A DNA stretch of 64,000 nt from Phytopythium helicoides (lineage: Eukaryota; Oomycota; Peronosporomycetes; Pythiales; Pythiaceae): positions 298,583 to 362,582 of the forward strand of contig JANFNE010000055.1 in assembly GCA_024867545.1 (NCBI GenBank), read 5' to 3'. Below, one piece after another: positions 46,142 through 55,604 of the stretch (its first letter is position 1; every line of letters starts with the position of its first letter). The position numbers and the translations under genes were made by a program. The notes beneath the pieces were generated by a model. It searched no databases and was not told the origin of the DNA. It saw only the letters and a program-made list of their open reading frames with translations.

Positions 46142-48322
46142 ATGTCTTGGAGAAGGTGGAAGTCAGCGCAGCTCTATCCTCAGCGGAAAACCTCGCTTCC
46201 TGTCTTGTCTGGAAAACGCAAAGTGTCGGATGCTATGGAAGCTCGTCGATTAACTTGCGGTCAACTAATCGGAGCAGCTTATCACTGGGGGACGTGGATG
46301 TTCATCGCATCCATGGTGCTTTCTCAGTTCTTGTGCATCGTAGATGACACCTTAGTTACGAAGATCCAAGTTAGCTTTGGTCGTGATCCAAGGAGTGGTA
46401 TTGCTCCAATTACCGGTAGCAATGATGCACCATTTGCAGATCGATCCCTGGTCTGCGTGGTAGGAACGCATGGCAACGAGCCGTTGTTGGTGAACCAAGC
46501 CATCTTGAAGGGATATGGGAAGCTGATAAACACGTCTGGAACATTTATCGGTGGTTATCGAGTCATCAATCGCAATAAGATCAGCTCGATCGACTATCTC
46601 GCCAACAATGTATACCAAGGTGTGTGCGATCAAATTGAAGCTACACTCCAATCCATGTTCAAAGCCTGCGAGGCCCTTGGATATGATAACCTAGAACGCG
46701 ATCATATTCGAGTTGTCATCGATGATCGCGCCTACGCGTTCCCAGACGCACTCCCTGTCCTTGTTATTCCATTTTACGACAACGCACAGACCGCTCGCTA
46801 CGCTATAGGTGGAAGTAACGGTGATGCGTGCATATTCCGTCTATTAGGCTCTTTTGCAGACAAATCAATTCCAGAGTCCATTTTTCGGAGTGTCAATCGA
46901 ACCGTTCGATATGAACGTTTTGCGGAATGGCTAGGTAGGCGCAACGGGGTGTGGCGGAGTGGATGGTACGAAGACCAATTCAACAGCAAGTGGAATGGAG
47001 ACATGTGCAGCTATTCAACAACCGACCTCGACATAACGCAAAGACAATTTGATTTACGCAGTGGAAAGGAAGATAATTGCGGCAAGTCGTCTGCATGTAA
47101 TGTCCAGATACTACCTTCGTACACTTGGACCTCAGCAATTACTACCAGGAGCAAGACCACGAACGTCACTTCTGTCTACGTCGCTAATTCAACTCAAAAT
47201 GGTCTTTTCACGTACAGTTCAACCCGCACTCGCACAATCACTGCAAAATACAGCTGGAAAAACCTCCTGTCCAATGCATCTACTACTCTTCTTTTACTAC
47301 GATGGATGCTATCAATGCTGGCTATGCATCATGGGTACTTTCGCGGTGAAACTCAGTGGCACAACGGTGGCATATCGTGCGTAGCTGGCTCAACGAGCTT
47401 CAAATATTTCGTACCAACCGTACTTCCACACTTGAAAATGGTGCTATGTGCTATATGGACAGTTGGGTGTGACTTTGAAGGCCAGCAGCTTGGGATGTCT
47501 GAAGCGTGGTTTGTTGTCTATCCTTCAATCGTCGAGTTTACTCTGATGTACTTTAGTCTATTGAACCTGGTCGCCAAGATTTTCCGTCGACGTATGACTG
47601 ACGTATTGTTTGGACCAACTATTATCACATTTTGTGCTATACATTACTTTAGAAACAAGCTTGCAAATAGCGGATGGTTCAGAGGAGTCGAAGGTCGAGT
47701 AACAACGGTTGTCTACTCCAGCGATGTGGATAAACTTCGTCTTCTCGACTTTCTCTCGTCTGACATATCTCTCCGACTGAATGGAAACGTTTGGGAGCTG
47801 TTCATGGCAAAAGTTTTATTGATAGGTGTCAATGTGTTTCCCTTGGTACTTGCTAAGCCGATTCCCGTATCGAAGCAACATAAGCTAAGATCAACGATGG
47901 TTGAAAAGGCCATGGCAATTTCCTACCAAAATGTAGGCGGCCTCTATTCTTCAACGCAGAGAGATGAAGCATGGCGCTGTGAGAGAAAACATCAGCGAGT
48001 AATACCAACGAGGCCGCTGGCTGACCCAACCCTGTCAGGTTACGAGCTTATTCGTCTTGGTTATGTCGTGTATGGCGGGAAGTTCGTAGTCTCATTCGAC
48101 GATTGGAATATTATTTCGACCTTCGCACCGTGGCGGTCTTTATTCCACTTGTGGAACCACCGAGTGGTTGTATGGACATTGGAGAGTTTTCTTGACAGCA
48201 GCGGAACATGCGATCGGCAACGGCGACAGCTTCGATTTCCAGAGCCGGAGTTAATGCGTTTGGATGACCCTAGGCTGATGCGAGTGCATTGGTGGCATAT
48301 TTCTGCAAGTGACATCGAGTAG
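46142..48322 (+). CDS. Polytopic membrane protein of unknown function
   Basis: A single exon encodes 726 aa from ATG 46142; Met31 (MEARRLTCGQLIG) is an alternative start. I recognise no domain. A first hydrophobic segment (GTWMFIASMVLSQFLCIVDD, near 50-70) is followed by about 320 mostly polar residues with several Cys and NxS/T sequons, which would suit an extracytoplasmic domain. Further hydrophobic segments lie near 410-425 (LLLLRWMLSMLAM), 450-470, 485-510 (YPSIVEFTLMYFSLLNLV), 520-540 and 585-610 (MAKVLLIGVNVFPLVLA). The rest is cytosolic-like with a basic, proline-containing tail. Codon use is more A+T-rich than the neighbouring START-FYVE genes, which may point to different origin or relaxed constraint. 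It interrupts the START-FYVE cluster. Oomycetes have many such lineage-specific membrane proteins. Confidence 0.75.
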   Translation: MSWRRWKSAQLYPQRKTSLPVLSGKRKVSDAMEARRLTCGQLIGAAYHWGTWMFIASMVLSQFLCIVDDTLVTKIQVSFGRDPRSGIAPITGSNDAPFADRSLVCVVGTHGNEPLLVNQAILKGYGKLINTSGTFIGGYRVINRNKISSIDYLANNVYQGVCDQIEATLQSMFKACEALGYDNLERDHIRVVIDDRAYAFPDALPVLVIPFYDNAQTARYAIGGSNGDACIFRLLGSFADKSIPESIFRSVNRTVRYERFAEWLGRRNGVWRSGWYEDQFNSKWNGDMCSYSTTDLDITQRQFDLRSGKEDNCGKSSACNVQILPSYTWTSAITTRSKTTNVTSVYVANSTQNGLFTYSSTRTRTITAKYSWKNLLSNASTTLLLLRWMLSMLAMHHGYFRGETQWHNGGISCVAGSTSFKYFVPTVLPHLKMVLCAIWTVGCDFEGQQLGMSEAWFVVYPSIVEFTLMYFSLLNLVAKIFRRRMTDVLFGPTIITFCAIHYFRNKLANSGWFRGVEGRVTTVVYSSDVDKLRLLDFLSSDISLRLNGNVWELFMAKVLLIGVNVFPLVLAKPIPVSKQHKLRSTMVEKAMAISYQNVGGLYSSTQRDEAWRCERKHQRVIPTRPLADPTLSGYELIRLGYVVYGGKFVVSFDDWNIISTFAPWRSLFHLWNHRVVVWTLESFLDSSGTCDRQRRQLRFPEPELMRLDDPRLMRVHWWHISASDIE

Positions 48323-49594
48323 TTGAAGTATTCTGGAATCGAGTAGAGCGCCGAATGCAAATAATAAAAAAGGAGTACGCAGAGATGATTGTCTTCTTGA
48401 CGGCTGAAAGTAGAGTGCATATCGTTCAGCCAATGCATCACTAAATTTTCACGGCATGAATTACGATGGTTCTATCGATATGCGCAGACACTTCACTCGT
48501 TTTTTCCTCCGAACTTGTATGCGTGTTGAATCAGACAAAGCTCGCTCGCAGACTTCAATCAACGCGATAAATTGGAACTATAGTGGCCCAGCATGTGTGA
48601 GGTCATCCCGGCGGTGCAGGTATCTAGGATTGGTTTGGAATCGTGGTGACCCACGCTTTGTCGGAGATTTTCACCACATACTGTACTTGTAACTCATCAT
48701 TTCGCATCCATCCTCCTGCTCATCATCATCATCAAAACGATTGCCGATTTCTCATGGTTGTGGTTTCGAGCGACGCGCTTGTGGTGTCGGTCAGCGTGAA
48801 GGACCTAGGGTGAGCGTATGGGTGAATCACCCAGGCGGCAAGACCATGACTACTTTGTTGAGCTACTGCGGCTGCTCATAGGCGTCGACGGTAACCGTTC
48901 CGGAGTGTCGAGACCAGACGAAGTAGCCGATGCTTGGAGGCTCAGCATGAGACCTCCAGACTGCGCGGGGGAGAAAGAGCTGGAGATTTTCAGCTCACTC
49001 ATCTTCAGCGACGCGCAATTTTGTTGGCCAGGATGAGCGTGCAGCAGTGTACCGAAACAACTCGTCTCAGTTGATTTGAGTGGCTCATTCCGATAAACCC
49101 GGCAACTCGCCCACGTCTCGTGCGCAATCGGTTCATCAAGATTCCTCAAGATGCGATGATTGGCTTCAGACGTTGGTGACGCGCTCGCGGTCGGCGAAAC
49201 TTCAGCAAGTGGCATTGCTTCAGAGAATCTTGTGTTCAGAGGAGAAGTCATCGCCCATCTTCTCTCTGAGATGGAAATTCATCGCTTCTTCATCTTGGTG
49301 CTCCGTTGGACCACCGGCTGTTTGACGGTGTTCAGCGAGAGTCTCTACTACTGTAAGGCTACCGAGAATCCGCGCCACCCACCCCACCCCGTATCTCTCT
49401 TTGACGCTGCTCGTCCATCTCGAAGGACTGTCCAAAGGTGATAATTTATTCGCGAGCACCCTCTCTCGAGGCTGAAGGTCGGGTTAGAACCCAGCACTGC
49501 CGCGCTAAGACAGGATGGCTTCGCACCCTCGCCCGCTTGGTCAATCGAAGATTTTCTCGCTGGTACCCAAACATCTCAGCCAGAAACAGTCGAC
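48323..49594. other. Long intergenic segment, possible relic coding
   Basis: An AATAAAAAAG sequence near 48362 could be a polyadenylation signal of the membrane protein gene. Minus-strand ORF 48850-49251 (133 codons, Ser-rich end) and overlapping ORF 49220-49459 may be chance or a decayed gene. No recognisable domain. Confidence 0.4.
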
Positions 49595-50899
49595 ATGGCG
49601 AGGACGTCCTTCGCGCAGCTCTACCGCGAGCTGCCGGCGTCGTTGCAGGTTTCCGAGCAGGACGGAGACGTGCTGCGCAATCTGGTGACGACACTCGTAG
49701 CACACAATGCGCAGCAATACGGCACCATGGTCGTCACCAAGGACAGCTTTCCTGACCTCGGGAGCTCCAGCTCGAGTTGGAAGGAGATGCGCCGGAAGAA
49801 CAACCTTCGGATCTACCGCGAGCGACCACAGCCGCTCGGCAGCTCCAAAGGCCCAGCACTCCCCTTCACGCCGTCGTTGCTACTTATGGGCACACTCGAG
49901 GGCACTGTGCACGACGTCATGTACGGCGTGATCGCTGCCACCGACGCCGATATGAAGATCAAGTCGACGGTAGTACAGGATGGCCTTGTGGACTGCAAGG
50001 TGCTGCACGAGCTCGTGCAGCCGACACTTGAAGACCCTTTCCGGCATGCAGCTGTCAAGTGGCGCCTCTACAACAATCGCGACTTTGTGTCGCTCGATGC
50101 CACGGGTTCCATCCGGTCTCCTTCGACGCGTGAGAACATCGGATACAACCTCATGCACTCTGTAGCGTTCCCGCAGCTGCCAAGCTTCGAGGATCAGCAC
50201 GGCGTCGCACGTGGAAACATGTCTGTCTGTGCGCTGTACCGCCAGAAGACTCCTACGACGGTCGAGGTCTACGTGCGCGGGTTCTTCGACTTTGGTGCCA
50301 AGAACGAAGTAGCCAACAACATCGCACTTCAGGCTATTGCGTCGCAGTGGCTCGCCTTTTCGCGCAAGGTCAAGTGTGCCCAAATGAAGAAACTGGTGTG
50401 GCGCATTCGCAAGAACTCAGCTGACAGCAACAGCAGCACGGGCAGCAGCAGTTGCGGTAGCTTCAGCAGCAGCCCTGGTTCGTCTCCCACGCCCGGACTC
50501 TGCGCACTGTGTCGGCACAGCTTTGGGTTTCTGGGAACGAGTCGCGAGACCTGCAAGAGCTGTCTCCTCTCAGTGTGCACTCGTTGTTGCAGCAAGAAAC
50601 GAGTGTGTGTGATGGCCCCCGACGGTCGCACGGTGCTGGAAAAGCGTCGAGCCTTCTGCTCCGAATGCATCACGGACGTGGGTACGCGAGACGCCATCTC
50701 CGTCGCTCGAGAGCAGCTTCTCGACCATAGCAGCGTCGTCCCTGACGACTCGGATGTTGTTTACGGGTACAAGCACGGTAAAGCATACGAAGCGGAGGCT
50801 GCAGTGCTCACACCAATGTCGGAGCCAGTGGAGGCGATGCCCATCCCACGACGTCGAGGAAGAGGGATGCCGCGCTCCGACTGGTGGGCTGAGAGCTAG
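49595..50899 (+). CDS. START-like plus FYVE-like finger protein (copy 5)
   Basis: A single exon encodes 434 aa starting MARTSFAQLYRELPASLQV. The N-terminal block reads LVTTLVAHNAQQYGTMVVTK and WKEMRRKNNLRIYRER. The START-like domain has PSLLLMGTLEGTVHDVMYG, GLVDCKVL and RGFFDFG. A Ser/Gly linker precedes the finger (about 305-365: CALC, CKSC, CTRC, CSEC) with loop RVCVMAPDGRTVLEKR. The tail contains an Arg-rich stretch IPRRRGRGMPRSDW. The closest relatives here are copies 1 and 4, which share RQKTPTTVEVYVRGFFDF or its close variant. No strong initiator was seen immediately upstream. Confidence 0.9.
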   Translation: MARTSFAQLYRELPASLQVSEQDGDVLRNLVTTLVAHNAQQYGTMVVTKDSFPDLGSSSSSWKEMRRKNNLRIYRERPQPLGSSKGPALPFTPSLLLMGTLEGTVHDVMYGVIAATDADMKIKSTVVQDGLVDCKVLHELVQPTLEDPFRHAAVKWRLYNNRDFVSLDATGSIRSPSTRENIGYNLMHSVAFPQLPSFEDQHGVARGNMSVCALYRQKTPTTVEVYVRGFFDFGAKNEVANNIALQAIASQWLAFSRKVKCAQMKKLVWRIRKNSADSNSSTGSSSCGSFSSSPGSSPTPGLCALCRHSFGFLGTSRETCKSCLLSVCTRCCSKKRVCVMAPDGRTVLEKRRAFCSECITDVGTRDAISVAREQLLDHSSVVPDDSDVVYGYKHGKAYEAEAAVLTPMSEPVEAMPIPRRRGRGMPRSDWWAES

Positions 50900-52138
50900 G
50901 CTGGGCAGGATCGGCCCAATTGTACACTAGGAAAGGTCATTTATTCATGAACACGCACGCAGCAGGTGAAAGCCATGAACTTGCAACGGGGCTTCATCCC
51001 ATGACCGCAGACCTTTTCAAGTCCAATCCCGCGTGTGGCATCTGCCGGTTTTTCCGCTAACGCACGTGGAGCAGACACTTTAGATAGAACTGAGTAATCG
51101 AGAATTTCCACTTCGTCGAGAAAAAGGCCGAGAAATCAATATTACGCGTGTTCACGCGACAGAAGCCGACGTCAAGAGAGGGTACACGTAGATAGCCTCG
51201 CCTACGATTGATGCAGCCCGAAAAGCTGAGCCGCACCCACCTCTACAAGGCCAATCACGACGGCGAGACCGCGATTGATGCTTACAGCGTCATGAACGCG
51301 TTCACTGGCACGTTCACACGCAAGAGGAGGTGTTGACGTCCGAGGGCGAGCCGACAGTGATGGGACGGTGCTGACGCTACGTTAGATTCTCGTTGCACGA
51401 CCGTAGGATGATGTGCTTTGGTCATCCGGAATTGCCGAGGCTGCAGACAACCAACCAGTCAGTTCAGGTACTTGTATTGCGGTGGTCACTTCAGACGAGC
51501 CCGCGGCGTAGTTGAAGTGATGACGCAGATTTGAGCGCTCTGATTGGCTGTTTGAATGCGTGACCTCCATGTCATCATCCTTAGCATGTACCGTGCTCAC
51601 CGAAATGTTATTTATAATATGTTTGTTTTAGCAATTACGATAATTACAGTACGTCTGCCCGCAAAGCACTTGCAGCAGCGTCGAGTAGTGCTCCGATGCC
51701 TGGACGTGGTTGGTGGTGCTCTTGCTCTAGCTCTAGTTCCTCGTAGAAGCTTTTCAGATCGTTAGTGCATGGCTCCAGTGGCGCCTGACGCCGTTGCGTC
51801 GCCGTGCGTTCACTGGTCCGAGGCTTGAGCTTTCAGTTCCACGTCCAGGCAAGCTGAACCGCTCGCCTGACCCACTCGCTGGTCTTGGCATCTCGCCTTG
51901 GGTTCCATCTCCGGCCAGCGATTCCTCGTTCAGCGCCATTGCATTACCTGCTGTACCAGTCACACGCCACAAAAGTGGCGAGAGGAAAGACGCTCGCGCG
52001 CTACTGTAGCACCGCCGGCACCTCCTTCTGCTGGCTTTTTGAGGCGGTGAGAAGATCAGACAGTGCTCACAACTCCGCTACGCCGCCGCTGGTCGCCAGT
52101 ATAGGGCAACAGACGCGAGGCGATTCCGAACGCCGCGT
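50900..52138. other. Long intergenic segment
   Basis: It is about 1.2 kb. A 41-codon ORF at 51211-51336 (MQPEKLSRTHLYKANHDG...) has plausible composition but no known match. Nothing else is convincing. Confidence 0.4.
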
Positions 52139-52160
52139 TGCTGTCATTTCGATACTCGCC
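52139..52160 (+). promoter_or_regulatory. Initiator-like element for START-FYVE copy 6
   Basis: TGCTGTCATTTCGATACTCGC contains TCATTTCG, the initiator form also seen before the genes at 60606 and 62355 (CATTTCG). It is 53-75 bp before the ATG at 52213. Confidence 0.5.
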
Positions 52161-52212
52161 GACAACTTCCCACTGCTGTCGACTTCAACCACTGAAGCGG
52201 TCGGTTCATCTC

Positions 52213-53424
52213 ATGTCGGCTTCAAGAGAATCAACGGTCTCGGCCGAACATCGCGGCTTGCTCGTTTGTACTGAGCAAGAGCGCGCGATGCTGAGCGAGC
52301 TCGCCGCCACCCTCATCGTGAGCAACTTTGACCAGTACAATGCCGAGCGACAGTCCAAGACATCTCCATTGGAAGGGAACAAGTCGAAGCGCTGGAAGGA
52401 GATCCGAAAGAAGGAGGGTATCCGCATCTATCAGGAGCGCGAGGTCGCTGGAGAGACTCTTACGTTGCCTTCGCTGCTCGTATGCGGCACGATTGTCGGC
52501 TCTCTTGAAGACGTCATGTACGCCACTGCCACGCACAGCAACGACAGCTCTCAGATCAAGTCATTCGTCGAGCAAGACGGGGTAACAGACTCGCGGATAC
52601 TCGACGAGATTGTTGGGCCATCCATAAAGGACCCTTTCCACCACGTCCAGGTGAAATGGCATGCCGTCACACAGCCCGAGGCAGTCGACTTTGTTACCCT
52701 CGACGCGTCTGGACTTGCCGCAGCTGAAGGTGGAGAGACAATCGGCTACCACCTCATGCACTCGCTCGACTTCGAGCGCCTTGCTTCCGTGCGATTCTCA
52801 TCGACGCGCGGTATCAAGCGAGGTAACATGTCCGTGTGCGTTCTCTACCGCCAGAAGACGCTGTCAGAGGTCGAAGTACACGCTCGCGGCTTTTACGATG
52901 TGGGTGGAGCGTCCAAAGATTCGATGTTCCTGCACGGCATCGCAAACCACTGGCTCTGTTCGATTTCCCGGAAGGCTGAGCTCGCGCAGATGAAGAAGCT
53001 CGCTTGGTTAGTGCGGCGCAAGCTGCTCACACACTCGTCGATCCGGTCGTCAACGTGGTCGGTCGCCAGTACAGAGAATCTGCAGCAAATGCAGAAGATG
53101 TCAAAGCCATCGGGTCCATTATCTGCATCCGTCGGTAGATGCAAGGTTTGCGCCAAGTCGTTCGGGTTTCTGGGCACAAGCCGCCGCAATTGCCGATGCT
53201 GCGAGCAGGTCGTGTGCACGCGCTGTTCGGTCTCCAAGTTGCTCATCGAGGTCGTTCCAGTCTCGCAGTTTGAGTCCTCGGCGTCATCCTCAGACTCGTC
53301 AGTAGGCAGTGGCGCTGGCGTCGTCGTTGAGAAGAAGCGCACATTTTGCTCGCAGTGCATGACCGAGGCCGCGCGGGGCAACGCGTGCACGATTGCGCGT
53401 GAGGAAGTGCTTGGTTACAGCTAG
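52213..53424 (+). CDS. START-like plus FYVE-like finger protein (copy 6)
   Basis: A single exon encodes 403 aa from MSASRESTVSAEHRG at 52213; the frame is open from 52138 but the earlier Met would sit on top of the initiator-like element. The N-terminal block is LAATLIVSNFDQYNAER and WKEIRKKEGIRIYQER. The START-like domain has PSLLVCGTIVGSLEDVMYA, GVTDSRIL and RGFYDVG. The finger (about 308-395) reads CKVC, CRCC, CTRC, CSQC with an extended Ser/Gly insertion (SSASSSDSSVGSG) between the third and fourth pairs. The tail is short. Its loop after the third pair (SKLLIEVVP) departs most from the family. Confidence 0.88.
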   Translation: MSASRESTVSAEHRGLLVCTEQERAMLSELAATLIVSNFDQYNAERQSKTSPLEGNKSKRWKEIRKKEGIRIYQEREVAGETLTLPSLLVCGTIVGSLEDVMYATATHSNDSSQIKSFVEQDGVTDSRILDEIVGPSIKDPFHHVQVKWHAVTQPEAVDFVTLDASGLAAAEGGETIGYHLMHSLDFERLASVRFSSTRGIKRGNMSVCVLYRQKTLSEVEVHARGFYDVGGASKDSMFLHGIANHWLCSISRKAELAQMKKLAWLVRRKLLTHSSIRSSTWSVASTENLQQMQKMSKPSGPLSASVGRCKVCAKSFGFLGTSRRNCRCCEQVVCTRCSVSKLLIEVVPVSQFESSASSSDSSVGSGAGVVVEKKRTFCSQCMTEAARGNACTIAREEVLGYS

Positions 53425-54314
53425 CTGATCGTGAAGTCAATGGTAGCAACAAAGTACATGAGCTGCTGACGTCACAGTTGATGGATGGAGGAGATTCGCT
53501 GCGAATCTTGAGACCGGACTCGGTTGAACACGCCAAATGATGACAGGCCGACGAGCGTTGCAACCAAAGTGCCGAGCAAGTAAGCAAGCGAGCGAAGCCT
53601 CTTTGTGGATGCACGACGCGGTGCTGCCATCTCATTCTCATTCCCACTCGTGGGCGGGCAGCGTGTCAATGCAAAACGGCTCGCGTGGTTGAAGCAATAA
53701 TTGACTGCTGCAGGAACTTTCTTTGAAGTTGTGTATCGAAAAACAAAATTGTTATTCGATATACGCCCGCCAAGGTGGCTTCACTGCGTATACAAACTTC
53801 GAGTCAAACGATTTTTAGACACATTTCCAGATTTCGCCACGTATACAGTACGCAAGTGTCCACCTAAAGTTCCGCATTTCTGATCCATTGGCACGTCGTC
53901 ATTTCGAACGTATCGAATACTCATTTCGGAAGGTCGTTTCCTGTCTTTTTGCAAAATAACATCTATTAATTATGACACACCATAATATCCCGCCATCACA
54001 GGATGGGCCGCTGCGAGTCGCCCGTGGCACGCGTCCAGCGTGGCGAGAGATGCGGCGAGGGCCTGAGCTCCTCCCGCTGCAATCCACCAGCTCCTCGACG
54101 TGCGTGGAGCTGCTCCTCCTGTTGCTCCCGCGACGCGTCGACCGTCGGCGCGCGTTTGCGTGCGCCCGGCTTGATGTTGTGACACGCTTTGCTGGAGCCA
54201 TCCACGCGTTCTGTCGGTCTCCGATGCGCTGCTGGTCTCCGATCTTGGATCATTTCCCAATCTCCAGCCTCGCGCAGCCAGCTTCGCCTTCACCTTCTCC
54301 TTTTTCACCGAGCC
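53425..54314. other. Intergenic promoter region
   Basis: It is 890 bp with A+T-rich stretches at 53700-53990. ORFs are short and unconvincing. The right end carries the initiator-like element of the next gene. Confidence 0.45.
54249..54265 (+). promoter_or_regulatory. Initiator-like element for START-FYVE copy 7
   Basis: ATCATTTCCCAATCTCC matches the oomycete initiator TCATTTCC plus an adjacent CAAT-type flanking region. It is 50-66 bp upstream of ATG 54315. Confidence 0.6.
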
Positions 54315-55604
54315 ATGAAGCGCGGAGACATGGCCCAGGCGCTGCCTGCAACGCTCGAGCTCGACGCCAAGGACGTGCAGATGCTCAAGGACATGGCGCT
54401 CACGCTCGCCGCACACAACATTGAAGGCTACAACGCGCTGCCAGTGTCCGACGACGGACACCCAGACACTCGCCGCTGGAAGGAGCTGCGCCGCCGAGAT
54501 GGCGTGCGCGTCTACAAGGAGCGACCCGCCGCGGCGCTGCTCGTGCCCGTGTCGGCCGATGCAGCAATGAACGTGGCCAAGCAGCCCAACCTGCCCGTCA
54601 TCCCCAGCTTGCTCATGCTCGGCTCGCTGGTCGGCAGCCTTGAGGACGTCATGCTCGCGGTCGCCAATGCCTCGGACGAGAGCGTGCGCATTGCTAGCAA
54701 GTGCGTCAACGACGGACTCGTGGACGCGCGCGTGCTGCAGCTGCTCGAGGCGCCGACGGCGGGCGAGCCCTTCAGCCACGTCGCCGTCAAGTGGAAGCTC
54801 TACAACAACGACCGCGACTACGTATGCCTCGAAGCCACGGGTGTCGCCGAGACCATCAAGGGCGAGCGCATCGGCTACCTCGTGTCCCACTCGGTCGCGT
54901 TCCCGCAGCTGCCGGCGCTCGACAAGTTCGGCATCGAGCGCGGCAATCTGTCGGTCTGCTCGCTCTTCCGTCAGACGTCGCCCAACACGGTCGAGTGCTA
55001 CTCGCGCGGGCTGTTCGACTACGGCAGCGAGGCCAAGAACGATTTTTTCAACGGCATGGCGCTCAGCGCGCTTGCGGGGCAGTGGCTCTCGTGCGTTGAC
55101 TACACCGAGTGCGCGCTCATGAAGAAGCTCGTGTGGCAGCTGCGCACGAACTCGGGTCTTGCGCCGTGTGGCCCCGCCGAGGTGTCGATCTCTTCCTCGA
55201 GCAACAAGCGCCGCTCGAGCAGCGTGACGGGCGGCTGCGCAGTGTGCAGCAGGGGGTTTGGACTGACATCGCGCAAGAAGAGCTGCAAGTTGTGCGCGTG
55301 CGTGGTGTGCTCGAGCTGCAGCGTCAAGAAGTGCGTGCGTGTGCTGCTTCCCGACCGCCGCACGATTGCCGAGAAGCGCCGCAGCTTCTGCTCGCGCTGC
55401 ATCAGCCAGGTGTCCAACAGCGACGCTGTGGCAGTCGCCCGCGACGAAGTTCTCTTCGCCACCCGCGGTGGCTTTGTCGACTCTGGCGATAGCTTCCTCG
55501 GCACGATCGGTGCCGATGGACAGGTTCGCATCTTGGGCAGCGACGAGGATGACGACGAGGATGACGAGCGCGTGAGCGGCGAGTGCGTCCCCTGCGCCAT
55601 GTAA
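54315..55604 (+). CDS. START-like plus FYVE-like finger protein (copy 7)
   Basis: A single exon encodes 429 aa from MKRGDMAQALPATLEL at 54315; an open frame reaches 54189, upstream of the predicted transcription start, so the later ATG is preferred. The N-terminal block is MALTLAAHNIEGYNALPVSD and WKELRRRDGVRVYKER. The START-like domain includes PSLLMLGSLVGSLEDVMLA, GLVDARVL and RGLFDYG. The finger (about 315-375) reads CAVC, CKLC, CSSC, CSRC with a hydrophobic loop CVRVLLPDRRTIAEKR. An acidic C-terminus (DEDDDEDDERVSG) ends CVPCAM. The final Cys could suit lipidation, but no canonical CaaX motif is present. Confidence 0.9.
   Translation: MKRGDMAQALPATLELDAKDVQMLKDMALTLAAHNIEGYNALPVSDDGHPDTRRWKELRRRDGVRVYKERPAAALLVPVSADAAMNVAKQPNLPVIPSLLMLGSLVGSLEDVMLAVANASDESVRIASKCVNDGLVDARVLQLLEAPTAGEPFSHVAVKWKLYNNDRDYVCLEATGVAETIKGERIGYLVSHSVAFPQLPALDKFGIERGNLSVCSLFRQTSPNTVECYSRGLFDYGSEAKNDFFNGMALSALAGQWLSCVDYTECALMKKLVWQLRTNSGLAPCGPAEVSISSSSNKRRSSSVTGGCAVCSRGFGLTSRKKSCKLCACVVCSSCSVKKCVRVLLPDRRTIAEKRRSFCSRCISQVSNSDAVAVARDEVLFATRGGFVDSGDSFLGTIGADGQVRILGSDEDDDEDDERVSGECVPCAM

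Noticed and set aside
48850..49251. 133-codon minus-strand ORF
   Set aside because: Ser-rich with no domain and no start or promoter support; may be a relic but is not callable.
51211..51336. 41-codon ORF starting MQPEKLSRTHLYK
   Set aside because: Composition is protein-like, but it is too short to assign and has no upstream support; kept only as a note.
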